DNA of 64,000 nt from Haloferula luteola (GCF_014201715.1 NZ_JACHFD010000008.1:124001-188000), one strand, 5' to 3'; positions 27,525-36,295 are shown, counted from the stretch's first letter. The notes: a model not told the origin generated them from the letters alone. A program made the numbers and translations.

Positions 27525-29909
27525 TCAGTCAACCGGGATGGCACGAGGCACCGGTTCTTCTTCCACGGGGATCGCACGGGGCACGGCATCCGTATCGGGA
27601 TCGGCCACCGGGCGGGCTTTGGGAGCCTTTTCCGAGGAGTCCGAGTTGGCGGGGACTTCTGTGTTCGGGTCAACGATTTGGGCCTTCGGGGCATCTTCGA
27701 CGACTTGAGAAAGCAGGTCGTTGTGTTCGGTGCAGAGGTCATCCTCTGGAGGGAGGTGGTCACTTGGAAGGCTTTCCGTGTAAGCGGTGCCGGCGATTTC
27801 GCATCCTTGGGTGGCGCGTTTTCCGGAAGTGCGGCAGATTCGGGCTTCGGCGAAAGGTTCGGTGGAGACGAGACCTTCGGCTTTGTAGCCGAGCCGTTCG
27901 GCGGTTTTCATGACTTCGACCCAGACGGGCAAGGCCATGGTGGAGCCATAGGCGCGGTCGAAGATGGTTTTCGGTTGATCGAGGCCCACCCACACGGCGC
28001 AAGTGAGGCTGGAAGTGAACCCGGCGAACCAGGCGTCTTTGTAATCGTCGGTGGTGCCGGTTTTACCGCCGCAGGGGTGATTGAAACCGAGTCGCTTGGC
28101 CGCGGCTCCGGTGCCCCGGGTCATGACTTCGCCGAGGATGCGGGCGGTGTTGCGGGCGGCGTCGCTTTTGATGGATTGGTAGTGGACTTGATCTTTCGTG
28201 TATTCGATTTCGCCCTTTCGATTGCGGATTTCGGTGATGATGCGGGTGGGGTACCGCACGCCGCCATTGGGGAAGACGGTGTAGGCGGAAGCGACTTCTT
28301 CGGGCGAGGCCTGGAGGGTGCCGAGGTAGGAGACGGCCGTCATTTCCATCGGGCTGGTGAAGCCGACTTGGCGAACGACGTCGGCGACATGCTCAAGCCC
28401 GGCATAGTTGCCCACGCGTACGGACATGGTGTTCCGGGACCGGATGAGGCCGATGTCGACCGGCTGGTAGCCGAGGAAAGTGCCATCGGAATTGCGTGGA
28501 GACCAGGTGCCCGCTTTGCGGATTTCACCCCGGGCCAGGGGGTCGTCGGAAATCATGGCATCGGTGCGCATGCCCGACTCGAATGCGGCGGCGTAGACGA
28601 AGGGTTTGAAGGTCGAGCCTACCTGACGGCTGGCCTGAATGGCGCGGTTGTATTTCGACTCGTCGGCATCGCGGCCACCGACGGTGGCGATGATGGCTCC
28701 GGTGAGGTTTTCGATCACCACCACACTGCCTTGGAGGTAGGCGGGGTTGGGGCGAGGTTCTGGCAGCTCCTGCCAGGTGGCGCGAGTTTGGTGGCGGTAG
28801 CCGGAGCGCCGTTCGAAGGTGCGGAGATGGCGATTGAGCGCTTCTTCGGCTTTGTTTTGGACGGCGAGATCGATGGTGGTGGTGATTTGCAGGCCGCCAA
28901 ATCCGATTTTTTCCTTCTCGAGGATGCGTTCAAGTTCGGGGCGGATGGCGTTGAGTGCCCATGAATCGTGGAAGACGCGGCGCCATTCGGGGCGGACTTT
29001 CACTTCTTCGGCCTTGGCCTTTTCTGCCTGCTCGGGGGTGATGAATTGGGCGACCACCATGCGATCGAGAGTGGTGTCCCGCTCATGAACCGCATCGGAG
29101 AGATCGCGAAATGGGGAGAAGGCATTGGGGCCGCGAACAATGCCGGCGAGAAGTGCCGACTCGGAGAGGGTCAGATCGCTGGCGGGCTTTTCAAAGTAAG
29201 TGCGGGAGGCTTCTTCGATGCCGCGGATGGTGTGACCCCAGAAAATGCGGTTGATGTAGTGCTCAAGGATCTCCTCTTTCGAGAAGTTGGCCTCAATCCG
29301 GTAGGTGACGGCCATTTCGAGGAATTTCCGATCGAGGTCTTGGAGGTTCGGCGAGAATTCGAGCCAGCTCGCGTAGAGGGGAAATGAATTCCGGGCGAGC
29401 TGCATGGTCAGGGTGGAGGCACCCTGGGTCATCGAGCGATCCTTGACGTTGCGCAGAGTTGCCCGTCCAAAACCTATCCAGTCGACTCCGTGGTGGGCAA
29501 AGAAGCGTTCGTCTTCTCGGGCGAGGATGGCGTAGATGAAGTCCTGTGAGACTTTTGATAGGGGGATGATGTCGCGTTTTTCTCCGCCAATGCGGCCGAT
29601 TTCCTCGCCGTGGCGATCGAGCACGACGCTGCGTTCGGGCATTTCCTCGACCTTGGCCATGTCGTAGGACCGAGCTCGGGCGTAGTAGAAGAGGGCCATG
29701 GGAATGGCCACGATGGCGCCGAGCAGGGCCGGGTGGGCGATGAGGCGAAGCGCCCAACGGACCGGCAGGGGGAAAGGTGCGGTGAGTTTTTGGATGAGGA
29801 AAAACGGCCACAGAAGGACCAGCGTGCCGAGTCCACGGCGTTTCGGCTGGGGCTTGCGTCGGCGGTTGCTGCTCTCCGCCAATTCTTCGTTCGGTTTGCG
29901 TTTGGCCAT
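27525..29909 (-). CDS. Bifunctional penicillin-binding protein 1A
   Basis: The ATG at 29909 (MAKRKPNEELAESS) gives 794 residues. The protein has a basic cytoplasmic N-terminus, a transmembrane helix (about 57-76) and a GT51 domain (REDERFFAHHGVD with Glu132; TQGASTLTMQLARN). The transpeptidase domain retains every catalytic motif: STFK (Ser432, Lys435), SRN (491-493) and KTGTT (616-620). It polymerises and crosslinks peptidoglycan at the inner membrane. The C-terminal ~100 residues are Pro/Glu-rich and probably disordered. It is divergent from an htrA-like gene 90 bases away and is followed by the degenerate relative. Confidence 0.94.
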   Translation of the reverse strand: MAKRKPNEELAESSNRRRKPQPKRRGLGTLVLLWPFFLIQKLTAPFPLPVRWALRLIAHPALLGAIVAIPMALFYYARARSYDMAKVEEMPERSVVLDRHGEEIGRIGGEKRDIIPLSKVSQDFIYAILAREDERFFAHHGVDWIGFGRATLRNVKDRSMTQGASTLTMQLARNSFPLYASWLEFSPNLQDLDRKFLEMAVTYRIEANFSKEEILEHYINRIFWGHTIRGIEEASRTYFEKPASDLTLSESALLAGIVRGPNAFSPFRDLSDAVHERDTTLDRMVVAQFITPEQAEKAKAEEVKVRPEWRRVFHDSWALNAIRPELERILEKEKIGFGGLQITTTIDLAVQNKAEEALNRHLRTFERRSGYRHQTRATWQELPEPRPNPAYLQGSVVVIENLTGAIIATVGGRDADESKYNRAIQASRQVGSTFKPFVYAAAFESGMRTDAMISDDPLARGEIRKAGTWSPRNSDGTFLGYQPVDIGLIRSRNTMSVRVGNYAGLEHVADVVRQVGFTSPMEMTAVSYLGTLQASPEEVASAYTVFPNGGVRYPTRIITEIRNRKGEIEYTKDQVHYQSIKSDAARNTARILGEVMTRGTGAAAKRLGFNHPCGGKTGTTDDYKDAWFAGFTSSLTCAVWVGLDQPKTIFDRAYGSTMALPVWVEVMKTAERLGYKAEGLVSTEPFAEARICRTSGKRATQGCEIAGTAYTESLPSDHLPPEDDLCTEHNDLLSQVVEDAPKAQIVDPNTEVPANSDSSEKAPKARPVADPDTDAVPRAIPVEEEPVPRAIPVD

Positions 29910-29999
29910 GAGATAAGGGAGGCTGGGGTCATCGGCGGCGAATGTCGTTCCGCGCAGACGAAGCACGGAAATTGCGTCGCTATGACGGTTGAGAAAGCG

Positions 30000-30995
30000 A
30001 TGAAGAAATCACGAATTTTGTATGCCGGGTGGATTTCGCTGATTCTGGCGAATTCGCTGTGGGCTGCGGAGCCCATTCATTCGCTGCAGGATGTTCGGTC
30101 TTTGGAGCAGAAAACCGTGACCTTGTCGCAGAAAGTCATGCCTGCGGTCGTGGCTTTGATTTCGACGAACACCGGGGCATCGGGCTCGGGGACGATCGTC
30201 AATGCCCAGGGGTTGATTTTGACTGCCGCGCACGTGACGCAAGGGGCGGATGTGGTTCAAGTCGTCTTTGCCAATGGTCGGCAAACATCGGCGAAGGTGC
30301 TGGGCTCGAATTTTTCTAAGGATGTCGGCATGGCCCAGATCACGGAAGAGGGCGAGTGGCCATTTGTGGAGTTGGGGGAATCGAAGCCGCTGCAGGCGGG
30401 CGACTGGGTGGTGGCGATGGGTCACAGCGAAGGATACGATCCGAACCGAACGCCTCCGGTGCGCTTTGGGCGGGTGGTGTCGGATGGCCCGGGGACGTTT
30501 TTGACGACGGACTGCACGTTGATTGGCGGTGATTCCGGGGGGCCTTTGTTTGATTTGGAGGGGAAGCTGGTGGCGGTGAATTCGTCGATCGGTGAGTCCT
30601 GGTCGAATAACAATCATGCGGGGATTGATGGTTTCCGGGAGGATTGGGATCGATTGCTGACCGGCGAGGCTTGGGGGGAATTGGAGTTGAATCCGCTGTT
30701 GAATGAGGAGCGTCCGGTGCTGGGCATCGATATCGCCGGCGAGCGGAGAGATGGGGCCGTGGTGGTGGACGACGTGACCCCCGGAGGTCCCGCACAGCGA
30801 GCTGGATTGCGCGCTGGCGATGAGATCGTGACCTTCGACGGTCAGCGGGTGCAGGGCGGTCGGGGATTGATCAATCTGGTGATGAAGAAAGAAGACGGCG
30901 ATCACGTCCAGGTGGGAGTCCGTCGCGGGCGTGAGACCTTTGAGGTGGAAGTCGTTCTTTCCCGCCTGGATAAATTGGAAGTACCTCGTCGATGA
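30000..30995 (+). CDS. HtrA-like trypsin-fold serine protease with PDZ domain
   Basis: The ATG at 30000 (MKKSRILYAGWISLILANSLWAAEP) yields a 331-residue precursor with a signal peptide; an ATG at 29982 is an alternative start. The catalytic triad is complete: His78 in LTAAHV, Asp108 in SKDVGMAQ and Ser179 in GGDSGGP. One PDZ domain spans about 238-320 (VLGIDIAG...PGGPAQRAGLRAGDEIVTFDG). Proteases of this family degrade or check misfolded envelope proteins in the periplasm. The stop overlaps the start of the next gene (ATGA at 30992), coupling it to a degenerate relative. Confidence 0.92.
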   Translation: MKKSRILYAGWISLILANSLWAAEPIHSLQDVRSLEQKTVTLSQKVMPAVVALISTNTGASGSGTIVNAQGLILTAAHVTQGADVVQVVFANGRQTSAKVLGSNFSKDVGMAQITEEGEWPFVELGESKPLQAGDWVVAMGHSEGYDPNRTPPVRFGRVVSDGPGTFLTTDCTLIGGDSGGPLFDLEGKLVAVNSSIGESWSNNNHAGIDGFREDWDRLLTGEAWGELELNPLLNEERPVLGIDIAGERRDGAVVVDDVTPGGPAQRAGLRAGDEIVTFDGQRVQGGRGLINLVMKKEDGDHVQVGVRRGRETFEVEVVLSRLDKLEVPRR

Positions 30996-32200
30996 ACATG
31001 AGAACTTGGAAGCTTTTGTTGGGTGTGTGGGCTGCAGTGGCACCTCTCTCCGCGCAGGTGGAGCCTGAGGTGCCGCTTCAGCGGCCCGAAGAGGAAGCGG
31101 TGACAAACCGCCAATCGGACATGCTTTTTGATGCTTTGCTCCCTGTGAGTCAGACTGCTGCCGGATCGAGTGTGTGGATTTGGTCGGGCGGGCGCCAGGT
31201 GGCGATGGGCACGGTGGTGGGCGATGGCCGACGGGTGCTGACGAAGTGGAGTGAAGTGGCATTCTCCCGTGGGCCCTTGTCAGTGGTGGGAAAAGACCGC
31301 CAAGAAGCAACGGCGCAGGTGGTCGGCGTCTATGAAGATGACGACTTGGCGTTGTTGGAGATCGTCGAGGAGGACGTTTCCTGGCTGCCGGCGGAGTGGT
31401 CGGATGGTCCGTCTCCTGAGTTGGGGCGGTTTCTGGTTGCGGCGACTCCGGAAGGAATGCCCTTGCGATCAGGTGTGGTTTCGGTGGCAGAACGGGCGGA
31501 GCGAGCGTCCGACCAGGTGCTCTTCGGGGTCTATCTTGAGAAGTCCGATGACGGAAAGGCGGTGGTGATCGGGAAGATCGAAGAAGATGGTGGGGCTGAG
31601 CACGCCGGATTGAAGATCGGAGATCAGTTGTTGACGGTCGATGGGGCGGAGCTCCACGAGCCTTATGATCTCAAGGAGATGTTGGCAGGTCACTCTCCGG
31701 GGGATTCCGTGGAAGTGGAGTATTTGCGCGGAACTCAGAAAGCCAAGGCGGAGGTGATCCTCGGAGATCGGACCCGTTTCGAAGAGGGGATCCCGCAAGG
31801 TCGACTGAGAGTGATGCGGGCGATGGGCGGGCAGATCAGTGTGCGCGGCGAGAACTTTCCGGTGGTGATTCAGTCGGACATGCAGCTGAAACGGGAGCAG
31901 TGCGGGGGGCCGATTGTGGACCTCAATGGCAAGGTGGTGGGGATTTCTATCTCCCGCACTGACCGGACGCGGACCTATTTGATTCCGGCGTCACGGGTGA
32001 AAGAGCTCTTGGAGACGGAGCCGGCGAGTCCGGAATTGGTGACGCCGCTGGCCCAGGAGGGTGGCGGCGAGGAGGGAAGACCACGAGTGGAAGTGGTTCC
32101 TGTCCCCCAGGGCGCGGCGAATTCCCTGCGTTCTCATCTCGAGGAGATGAGCGAATTCATCCGCCGCCTGGAGGAGGAGATGGAGCCGTTCCGGCGTTGA
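30992..32200 (+). CDS. Degenerate trypsin-like protein with an internal PDZ domain
   Basis: This 402-residue exported protein (signal peptide ~1-21) has two halves of a trypsin-like barrel: about 50-170 (VWIWSGGRQVAMGTVVGDG; DDLALLEI) and 270-345 (MGGQISVRGENF to TYLIPASRVKELL). They are separated by a PDZ domain (about 183-258, GAEHAGLKIGDQLLTVDG). The catalytic positions are altered: the His position is Ser87 (LTKWSEV) and the nucleophile motif reads EQCGGP with Cys304, although Asp118 remains. It is therefore unlikely to be a normal serine protease. It is translationally coupled to the intact protease upstream and may act as a partner, adaptor or regulator. The C-terminus is a polar helix. 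Confidence 0.82.
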   Translation: MNMRTWKLLLGVWAAVAPLSAQVEPEVPLQRPEEEAVTNRQSDMLFDALLPVSQTAAGSSVWIWSGGRQVAMGTVVGDGRRVLTKWSEVAFSRGPLSVVGKDRQEATAQVVGVYEDDDLALLEIVEEDVSWLPAEWSDGPSPELGRFLVAATPEGMPLRSGVVSVAERAERASDQVLFGVYLEKSDDGKAVVIGKIEEDGGAEHAGLKIGDQLLTVDGAELHEPYDLKEMLAGHSPGDSVEVEYLRGTQKAKAEVILGDRTRFEEGIPQGRLRVMRAMGGQISVRGENFPVVIQSDMQLKREQCGGPIVDLNGKVVGISISRTDRTRTYLIPASRVKELLETEPASPELVTPLAQEGGGEEGRPRVEVVPVPQGAANSLRSHLEEMSEFIRRLEEEMEPFRR

Positions 32201-32259
32201 TCAGGATGAGGCAGGGGGGAGGGCGCCGCTCGGAGCTCTCTCCCGGTCACCGGGCAGAA

Positions 32260-33093
32260 TCAAAGGCAGAGACGGCGAAACAGCTCGGAGAGAGGAAGCT
32301 GCATGCCGATGTAAAAGTCGCCAAACTCGCCATAGCGGGCAGAAACTTCGTCAAAGCGCATTTCATAGACGATCGATTTGATATCGATGGTGTCTTTGGC
32401 GAGGAGGGTCACCCCCCATTCATGTTCATCGAGGCCGGTGGATCCGGTGATGAGCTGGAGAATCCGGCCGGAATAGGCGCGTCCGGTGCGGGCGTGGCCG
32501 CCCATCAGTTCTTTCCGTTCTTCGAAGGGAAGGGAATACCAGTTGTCTGCACCACTGCGGCGTTTCGACATCGGGTAGAAGCAAATGGCCGGCCAGTCGG
32601 GGAGAACCGGATAGAGTCGATGCTTGAGGTAGTGGGCCATCCGCTCTTCGAATTCCTTCATCGCGGCGGCGTATTCCGGAGATTCCGGATCGAGGCCCTT
32701 TTCGCCGATGAGGGTTTCCTCGGAGTACTGGGCCGAGGTGGTGGTGTATTCGGAGCTCTCGGTTTGGGAGAGGTAGGAATAGGCGGGCGTGAGAATGTCC
32801 GGGCCCAGGGAAAGCGTCAGCCGTTTTTCAAAGGCGTTGGCGACCTGAAGGTCGGGAGTGAGCAGCATGAAGCCGAGGTCGGCCTTGGGGGTGGCGATGG
32901 AGAAAACCAACAAGTGAGTGTCGTCGGTGCTGCGGATTTCCTGCACCAATTCAGTCAAGCGGGTCTTGGCTTGGCGGCGATCCTCATCGTCGAGCATGGC
33001 CCATTGGGCGTGGTCGACGTGGTAAAAGAGGTGCATGACATGCCAGCCTTCGCGAGGGACCAGCGGGGTGACGGCAGAGTCGGAGTCGTTCAT
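32260..33093 (-). CDS. hemQ: Coproheme decarboxylase, chlorite dismutase family
   Basis: The 277-residue protein shows HemQ/Cld-family features: GWHVMHLFYHVDH near residue 16, the two-ferredoxin-like-repeat pattern with WYSLPFEERKELMGGHARTG (about 186-205), FYPMSKRR, and ITGSTGLDEHEWGVTLLAKD followed by YGEFGDFYIGMQL. HemQ converts Fe-coproporphyrin III to heme b in the cytoplasm, the last step of the coproporphyrin-dependent pathway. True chlorite dismutases are close relatives, but the motif set and length fit HemQ better. No other heme genes are adjacent. Confidence 0.9.
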   Translation of the reverse strand: MNDSDSAVTPLVPREGWHVMHLFYHVDHAQWAMLDDEDRRQAKTRLTELVQEIRSTDDTHLLVFSIATPKADLGFMLLTPDLQVANAFEKRLTLSLGPDILTPAYSYLSQTESSEYTTTSAQYSEETLIGEKGLDPESPEYAAAMKEFEERMAHYLKHRLYPVLPDWPAICFYPMSKRRSGADNWYSLPFEERKELMGGHARTGRAYSGRILQLITGSTGLDEHEWGVTLLAKDTIDIKSIVYEMRFDEVSARYGEFGDFYIGMQLPLSELFRRLCL

Positions 33094-33123
33094 GAAAAAG
33101 GAGATCCTGGCCGGAGTGGGGGC

Positions 33124-34143
33124 TCAGTCGTGTTTGGGAAACAGAGGGGTCACCAGTAGCTTTTTGAAATCACTGCCGGAGGCATTCAACGAAGAGGCTT
33201 CGTAGACTTCAGCGGTCCACCGGTCGTCGTCGACGCGGTAGCCATTGAAGGCGGCGATTTGATGGAAACCATCGGTGGCAGCAAATTCGGCGGTTTCCGA
33301 TCCTGATCCGGTGAATTTTCCTGCGGAGATGCTGTGGGAAATGGGATCGCCGACGAAATTTCCATCGGCGTCTTTGAACAGCACACGGAGGGCTCCGGAG
33401 CGATCGTCATCGAGAGTCACGGAGAGCACCGGGATGTAAAGGGCGGACGAAGTGGCGCGGTCGGCATGATCCCCTTCACGAATGGGCTTTCGCCAGTAGG
33501 TGTCGATTTTCTCGATGCGCACGAATTCTCCTTTGGCAGGGAGGTCTGGGAGATCGCCCCCCAGTCCTGTGGTGCGAACACTGGAAAACAGACCGGAGAG
33601 CCACCAGATCCCGAGACCGAGGAGAATGGCAGCCAAGGCACCCAAGCCGAGCATCTCGATTTTTGCCGATTGGGAGCGCGAGGCGGGAGTTCTTTGGGCC
33701 TCGGGTTCCTTGGGTGGTGTTTCGAGGGAAGGAGCCGGAGCAGGGGCAGAAAGGGTGGCGGGTGGTTCGGACGAAACTTCCTCGACGGCATCTACGGGAG
33801 GGGCCGCATCATCGGGGTCTTCGTCATCAAGGGCCAGTTCGTCTTGGTGGGGGCGAAGCGCGGTGGCTTTGCGTTCGATTTTCGGCCGCGGCGCAGCGGC
33901 TTCGGGAGCCTTCGGTTTGGGCTTGGAGGGCTTCGGGTCGGTGCTCGAAGCCGGGGGCGCGGCCGGAGAAAACTTCTCGCCGGTGGGAGCTCTGCGAGGT
34001 TCGACTTCGACGGCGGAAGGTGCATCGTCACGCTCCTCGTCGTCCAAATTCCAGAGGTCATCCTCCAGCGTTTCCTTGGAAAGATCGGAGAGGATCGGCC
34101 GGTGGCGGCGGGGCGTGGCGGCGTTGTCGGGCTCTTCGGGCAT
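33124..34143 (-). CDS. Single-pass membrane protein with long disordered acidic N-terminus
   Basis: The 339-residue product has about 165 residues of low-complexity sequence rich in Pro, Ala, Glu and Asp. A transmembrane helix follows (about 170-190, LGLGALAAILLGLGIWWLSGL). The C-terminal domain is ~145 residues (VRIEKIDTYWRKPIREGDHADRA...LPVLSVTLDDDRSGALRVLFKD) and probably beta-rich and periplasmic. No family is recognised. It lies 30 bases upstream of hemQ on the same strand and is divergent from the ferredoxin gene. Confidence 0.7.
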   Translation of the reverse strand: MPEEPDNAATPRRHRPILSDLSKETLEDDLWNLDDEERDDAPSAVEVEPRRAPTGEKFSPAAPPASSTDPKPSKPKPKAPEAAAPRPKIERKATALRPHQDELALDDEDPDDAAPPVDAVEEVSSEPPATLSAPAPAPSLETPPKEPEAQRTPASRSQSAKIEMLGLGALAAILLGLGIWWLSGLFSSVRTTGLGGDLPDLPAKGEFVRIEKIDTYWRKPIREGDHADRATSSALYIPVLSVTLDDDRSGALRVLFKDADGNFVGDPISHSISAGKFTGSGSETAEFAATDGFHQIAAFNGYRVDDDRWTAEVYEASSLNASGSDFKKLLVTPLFPKHD

Positions 34144-34285
34144 CGGTCAGGCCCCGTGATAGGAATCGGGAGATGACTTGGCCAGAGCAAACCCCGGGCG
34201 GTGATGCCACGGCCGACAAGGAAAAGGATTGCACGGCGTGCGTCGTGGCGCGATGCAAAGGCCGAGAAACTCGACTCCATTTCCC

Positions 34286-34522
34286 ATGGCTGACCGCGAA
34301 GACAAGAATGAGGAAAACGTCGCCGGTAAGTTCTACGTCGATTCCCAGTGCATCGACTGCGACCTTTGCCGCGAGACCGCGCCAAACAATTTCACCCGCT
34401 CCGACGACGAGGGCTACTCCTACGTGTACAAGCAGCCGGAGAATGACGACGAGGTGGCCCAGTGCCGCGAAGCGATGGAAGGCTGCCCCGTCGAGGCGAT
34501 CGGCGAAGACGGCGACGAATGA
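34286..34522 (+). CDS. Single-cluster 4Fe-4S ferredoxin
   Basis: The ATG at 34286 (MADREDKNEEN) gives 78 residues. A CxxCxxC motif (CIDCDLC) and a distal CPVEA Cys supply the four ligands of one [4Fe-4S] cluster. The protein is strongly acidic, as is usual for soluble electron-transfer ferredoxins. A fifth Cys (QCREAMEGCP) lies near the last ligand and might form a disulfide. Its redox partner is unknown. One base separates its stop from the dciA-like gene. Confidence 0.9.
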   Translation: MADREDKNEENVAGKFYVDSQCIDCDLCRETAPNNFTRSDDEGYSYVYKQPENDDEVAQCREAMEGCPVEAIGEDGDE

Positions 34523-34523
34523 T

Positions 34524-34895
34524 ATGGCCCGTGGCGACCGGTTGGCTCGGATCCGTCGCGCCATCCTCGCAGAATGGCGGGGAGGCGAGGAACCGAAACA
34601 CCCGGACGTCGGACTTCATCGGCCCCAGGAATACCTTGGGGCCATTCTCCAGTCGGTCGGGGCCCAGGAGGGCATCGATGAAGAGCAACTGAGGGAGCTG
34701 TGGCGTGAGATCGCCGGTGACTTGGTGGCTCGGCACGCCGCTCCGGAATCGCTGAAGAACGGCTGTCTCACCCTCAAGGTGCTGCAGCCGGCAATGCGTT
34801 TTCAGCTGGAACAGATGAAAGGACGGCTGCTCGCCAACCTCCGTGCCTCGCTTGGCGAGGGGAAAGTGAAATCCATCCGATTCTCGCTCGGCTGA
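34524..34895 (+). CDS. DciA-like (DUF721) protein
   Basis: The 123-residue product has an N-terminal helical, basic stretch and the C-terminal DUF721 core (LRELWREIAGDLVARHAAPESL, then LTLKVLQPAMRFQLEQMKGRLL). DUF721 includes DciA, the ancestral bacterial replicative-helicase operator that helps load DnaB where phage-type DnaC is absent. No SD is seen, and it follows the ferredoxin gene by one base, so translation is probably coupled. Confidence 0.82.
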   Translation: MARGDRLARIRRAILAEWRGGEEPKHPDVGLHRPQEYLGAILQSVGAQEGIDEEQLRELWREIAGDLVARHAAPESLKNGCLTLKVLQPAMRFQLEQMKGRLLANLRASLGEGKVKSIRFSLG

Positions 34896-34904
34896 GCGGT
34901 CCTG

Positions 34905-35942
34905 ATGTTCCGCAATTTGATTTTCGACTGGTCGGGCACCTTGGTGGACGATCTTCCTCCGGTGCTGGATGCCACCAATCAGGTGCTCGGCGTGTATGGG
35001 GTGCCACCGATGGACCGGGAGACCTTCCGGCTCCGCTTCCGGTTACCCTATCGCGAGTTTTACGAGGAGATGCTGCCGGGGGTTCCGCTCGAGGAGCTTG
35101 AGGTTCATTTCCGCAAAGCATTTTCTGGGTCTTCGGAACCGGTCACGGTTCTGCCCCATGCCCGGGAGAAACTGGCCTGGTGCCAAGCGCAAGGGATTCG
35201 ATGTTTCGTGCTCACGAGCATGGATTCGGATGCCTTCCGCGGGCAGCTTGAAGATTTTGGCTTAGCTGGGTATTTTGAGGCGACTTACTCCGGTGTGCTG
35301 GACAAGCGGGAGGTGATTCTTGAGATCCTTGATCGGCATCGACTGGCTCCGGGGGAAACGGCGTTTGTCGGGGACATGACTCATGATGTGGAGACGGCTC
35401 ACCATGCCCAGCTCACCTCCGTGGCGGTGCTTACCGGATACACCCACGCTGGAGCCCTGGCATTGGCGCGGCCGCATCTCACGGTGCAGGATCTCGATGG
35501 GCTTCGCCGATTGATGGAGCGCCCCACCGGCAAGGCTCGCCCGGTCGCCACCGTGGGAGCCCTGATTGAGAATGATGAAGGTCAGGTGCTGATGGTGCGG
35601 ACTCACAAGTGGGGACATCGCTGGGGCATTCCCGGTGGCAAGATCGAGCGGGGGGAAAATGCGGCTGCCGCCTTGGTGCGCGAGGTTCGGGAGGAAACCG
35701 GATTGGAAATTGCCGAGCCGGTTTTTGTGATGGTGCAGGACTGCATCGATTCGGATGAATTCGAGCGCCGCGAGCATTTTCTGCTGCTCAACTACCTGGC
35801 GCGGAAGACGTCTGGTGAGGTGTGCCTCAATGACGAAGCTCAGGAATTCCGGTGGTTGACCCCGGAGGAGGCTCTGAAGTTGGACCTCAATCAACCGACT
35901 CGTCTCCTGATCGAGGAGGTCTTGGAAGGAGGCACGCCATGA
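34905..35942 (+). CDS. HAD-superfamily phosphatase fused to a Nudix hydrolase
   Basis: The 345-residue protein joins two hydrolases. Residues ~1-205 form a HAD domain of the phosphoglycolate phosphatase/phosphonatase type: motif I DWSGT (Asp8, with Ser10 where most phosphatases have Asp), motif II LTS near 104, motif III Lys134 and motif IV VGDMTHD (157-161). Residues ~212-345 form a Nudix domain with a complete Nudix box (G245 to G266, including Glu251 and RE/EE). The likely substrates are phosphorylated small molecules and nucleotide-type pyrophosphates. The stop overlaps the folB start, so a role near pterin synthesis is possible but unproven. Confidence 0.88.
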   Translation: MFRNLIFDWSGTLVDDLPPVLDATNQVLGVYGVPPMDRETFRLRFRLPYREFYEEMLPGVPLEELEVHFRKAFSGSSEPVTVLPHAREKLAWCQAQGIRCFVLTSMDSDAFRGQLEDFGLAGYFEATYSGVLDKREVILEILDRHRLAPGETAFVGDMTHDVETAHHAQLTSVAVLTGYTHAGALALARPHLTVQDLDGLRRLMERPTGKARPVATVGALIENDEGQVLMVRTHKWGHRWGIPGGKIERGENAAAALVREVREETGLEIAEPVFVMVQDCIDSDEFERREHFLLLNYLARKTSGEVCLNDEAQEFRWLTPEEALKLDLNQPTRLLIEEVLEGGTP

Positions 35943-36295
35943 GCAACGGCTGGATTCACGTTCGCGGGCTTGAGGTCACGACGCGGATTGGCGTCCCGGA
36001 TGAAGAGCGGGCAACGCCGCAGTTGCTGAAGGTCGATCTTTCGATGAAACCGGCCTGCGGTTTTGACGAGATGGCCGATGAGGTGGCGGCCACTCTGGAT
36101 TATCACGCCATTTCGCTGGCAGTGGCGGATCTGGCAGGGCGCGGGGAACGGCGATTGGTGGAAACTCTCGCTGATGACATCGCAGAGTTGGTTCTCGGTT
36201 CCTTCGGCGCGACGACGGTGAAGGTAGAGATCCGAAAATTCATTTTGCCACAGACCGAGTGGGTCGGAGTGTCTCTTGAGAAAAATCGGCGATGA
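35939..36295 (+). CDS. folB: Dihydroneopterin aldolase
   Basis: The 118-residue product begins with the FolB pattern IHVRGLEVTTRIGVPDEER and has VAATLDYHAISLAVADL and LVETLADDIAELVL, then the end VKVEIRKFILPQTEWVGVSLEK. FolB cleaves dihydroneopterin to 6-hydroxymethyl-dihydropterin in folate synthesis, acting as an octamer in the cytoplasm. It overlaps the HAD-Nudix gene upstream and the ArsC-like gene downstream by ATGA, so the three form one translation-coupled unit. A Nudix enzyme also acts on dihydroneopterin triphosphate, which fits the gene order. Confidence 0.9.
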   Translation: MSNGWIHVRGLEVTTRIGVPDEERATPQLLKVDLSMKPACGFDEMADEVAATLDYHAISLAVADLAGRGERRLVETLADDIAELVLGSFGATTVKVEIRKFILPQTEWVGVSLEKNRR

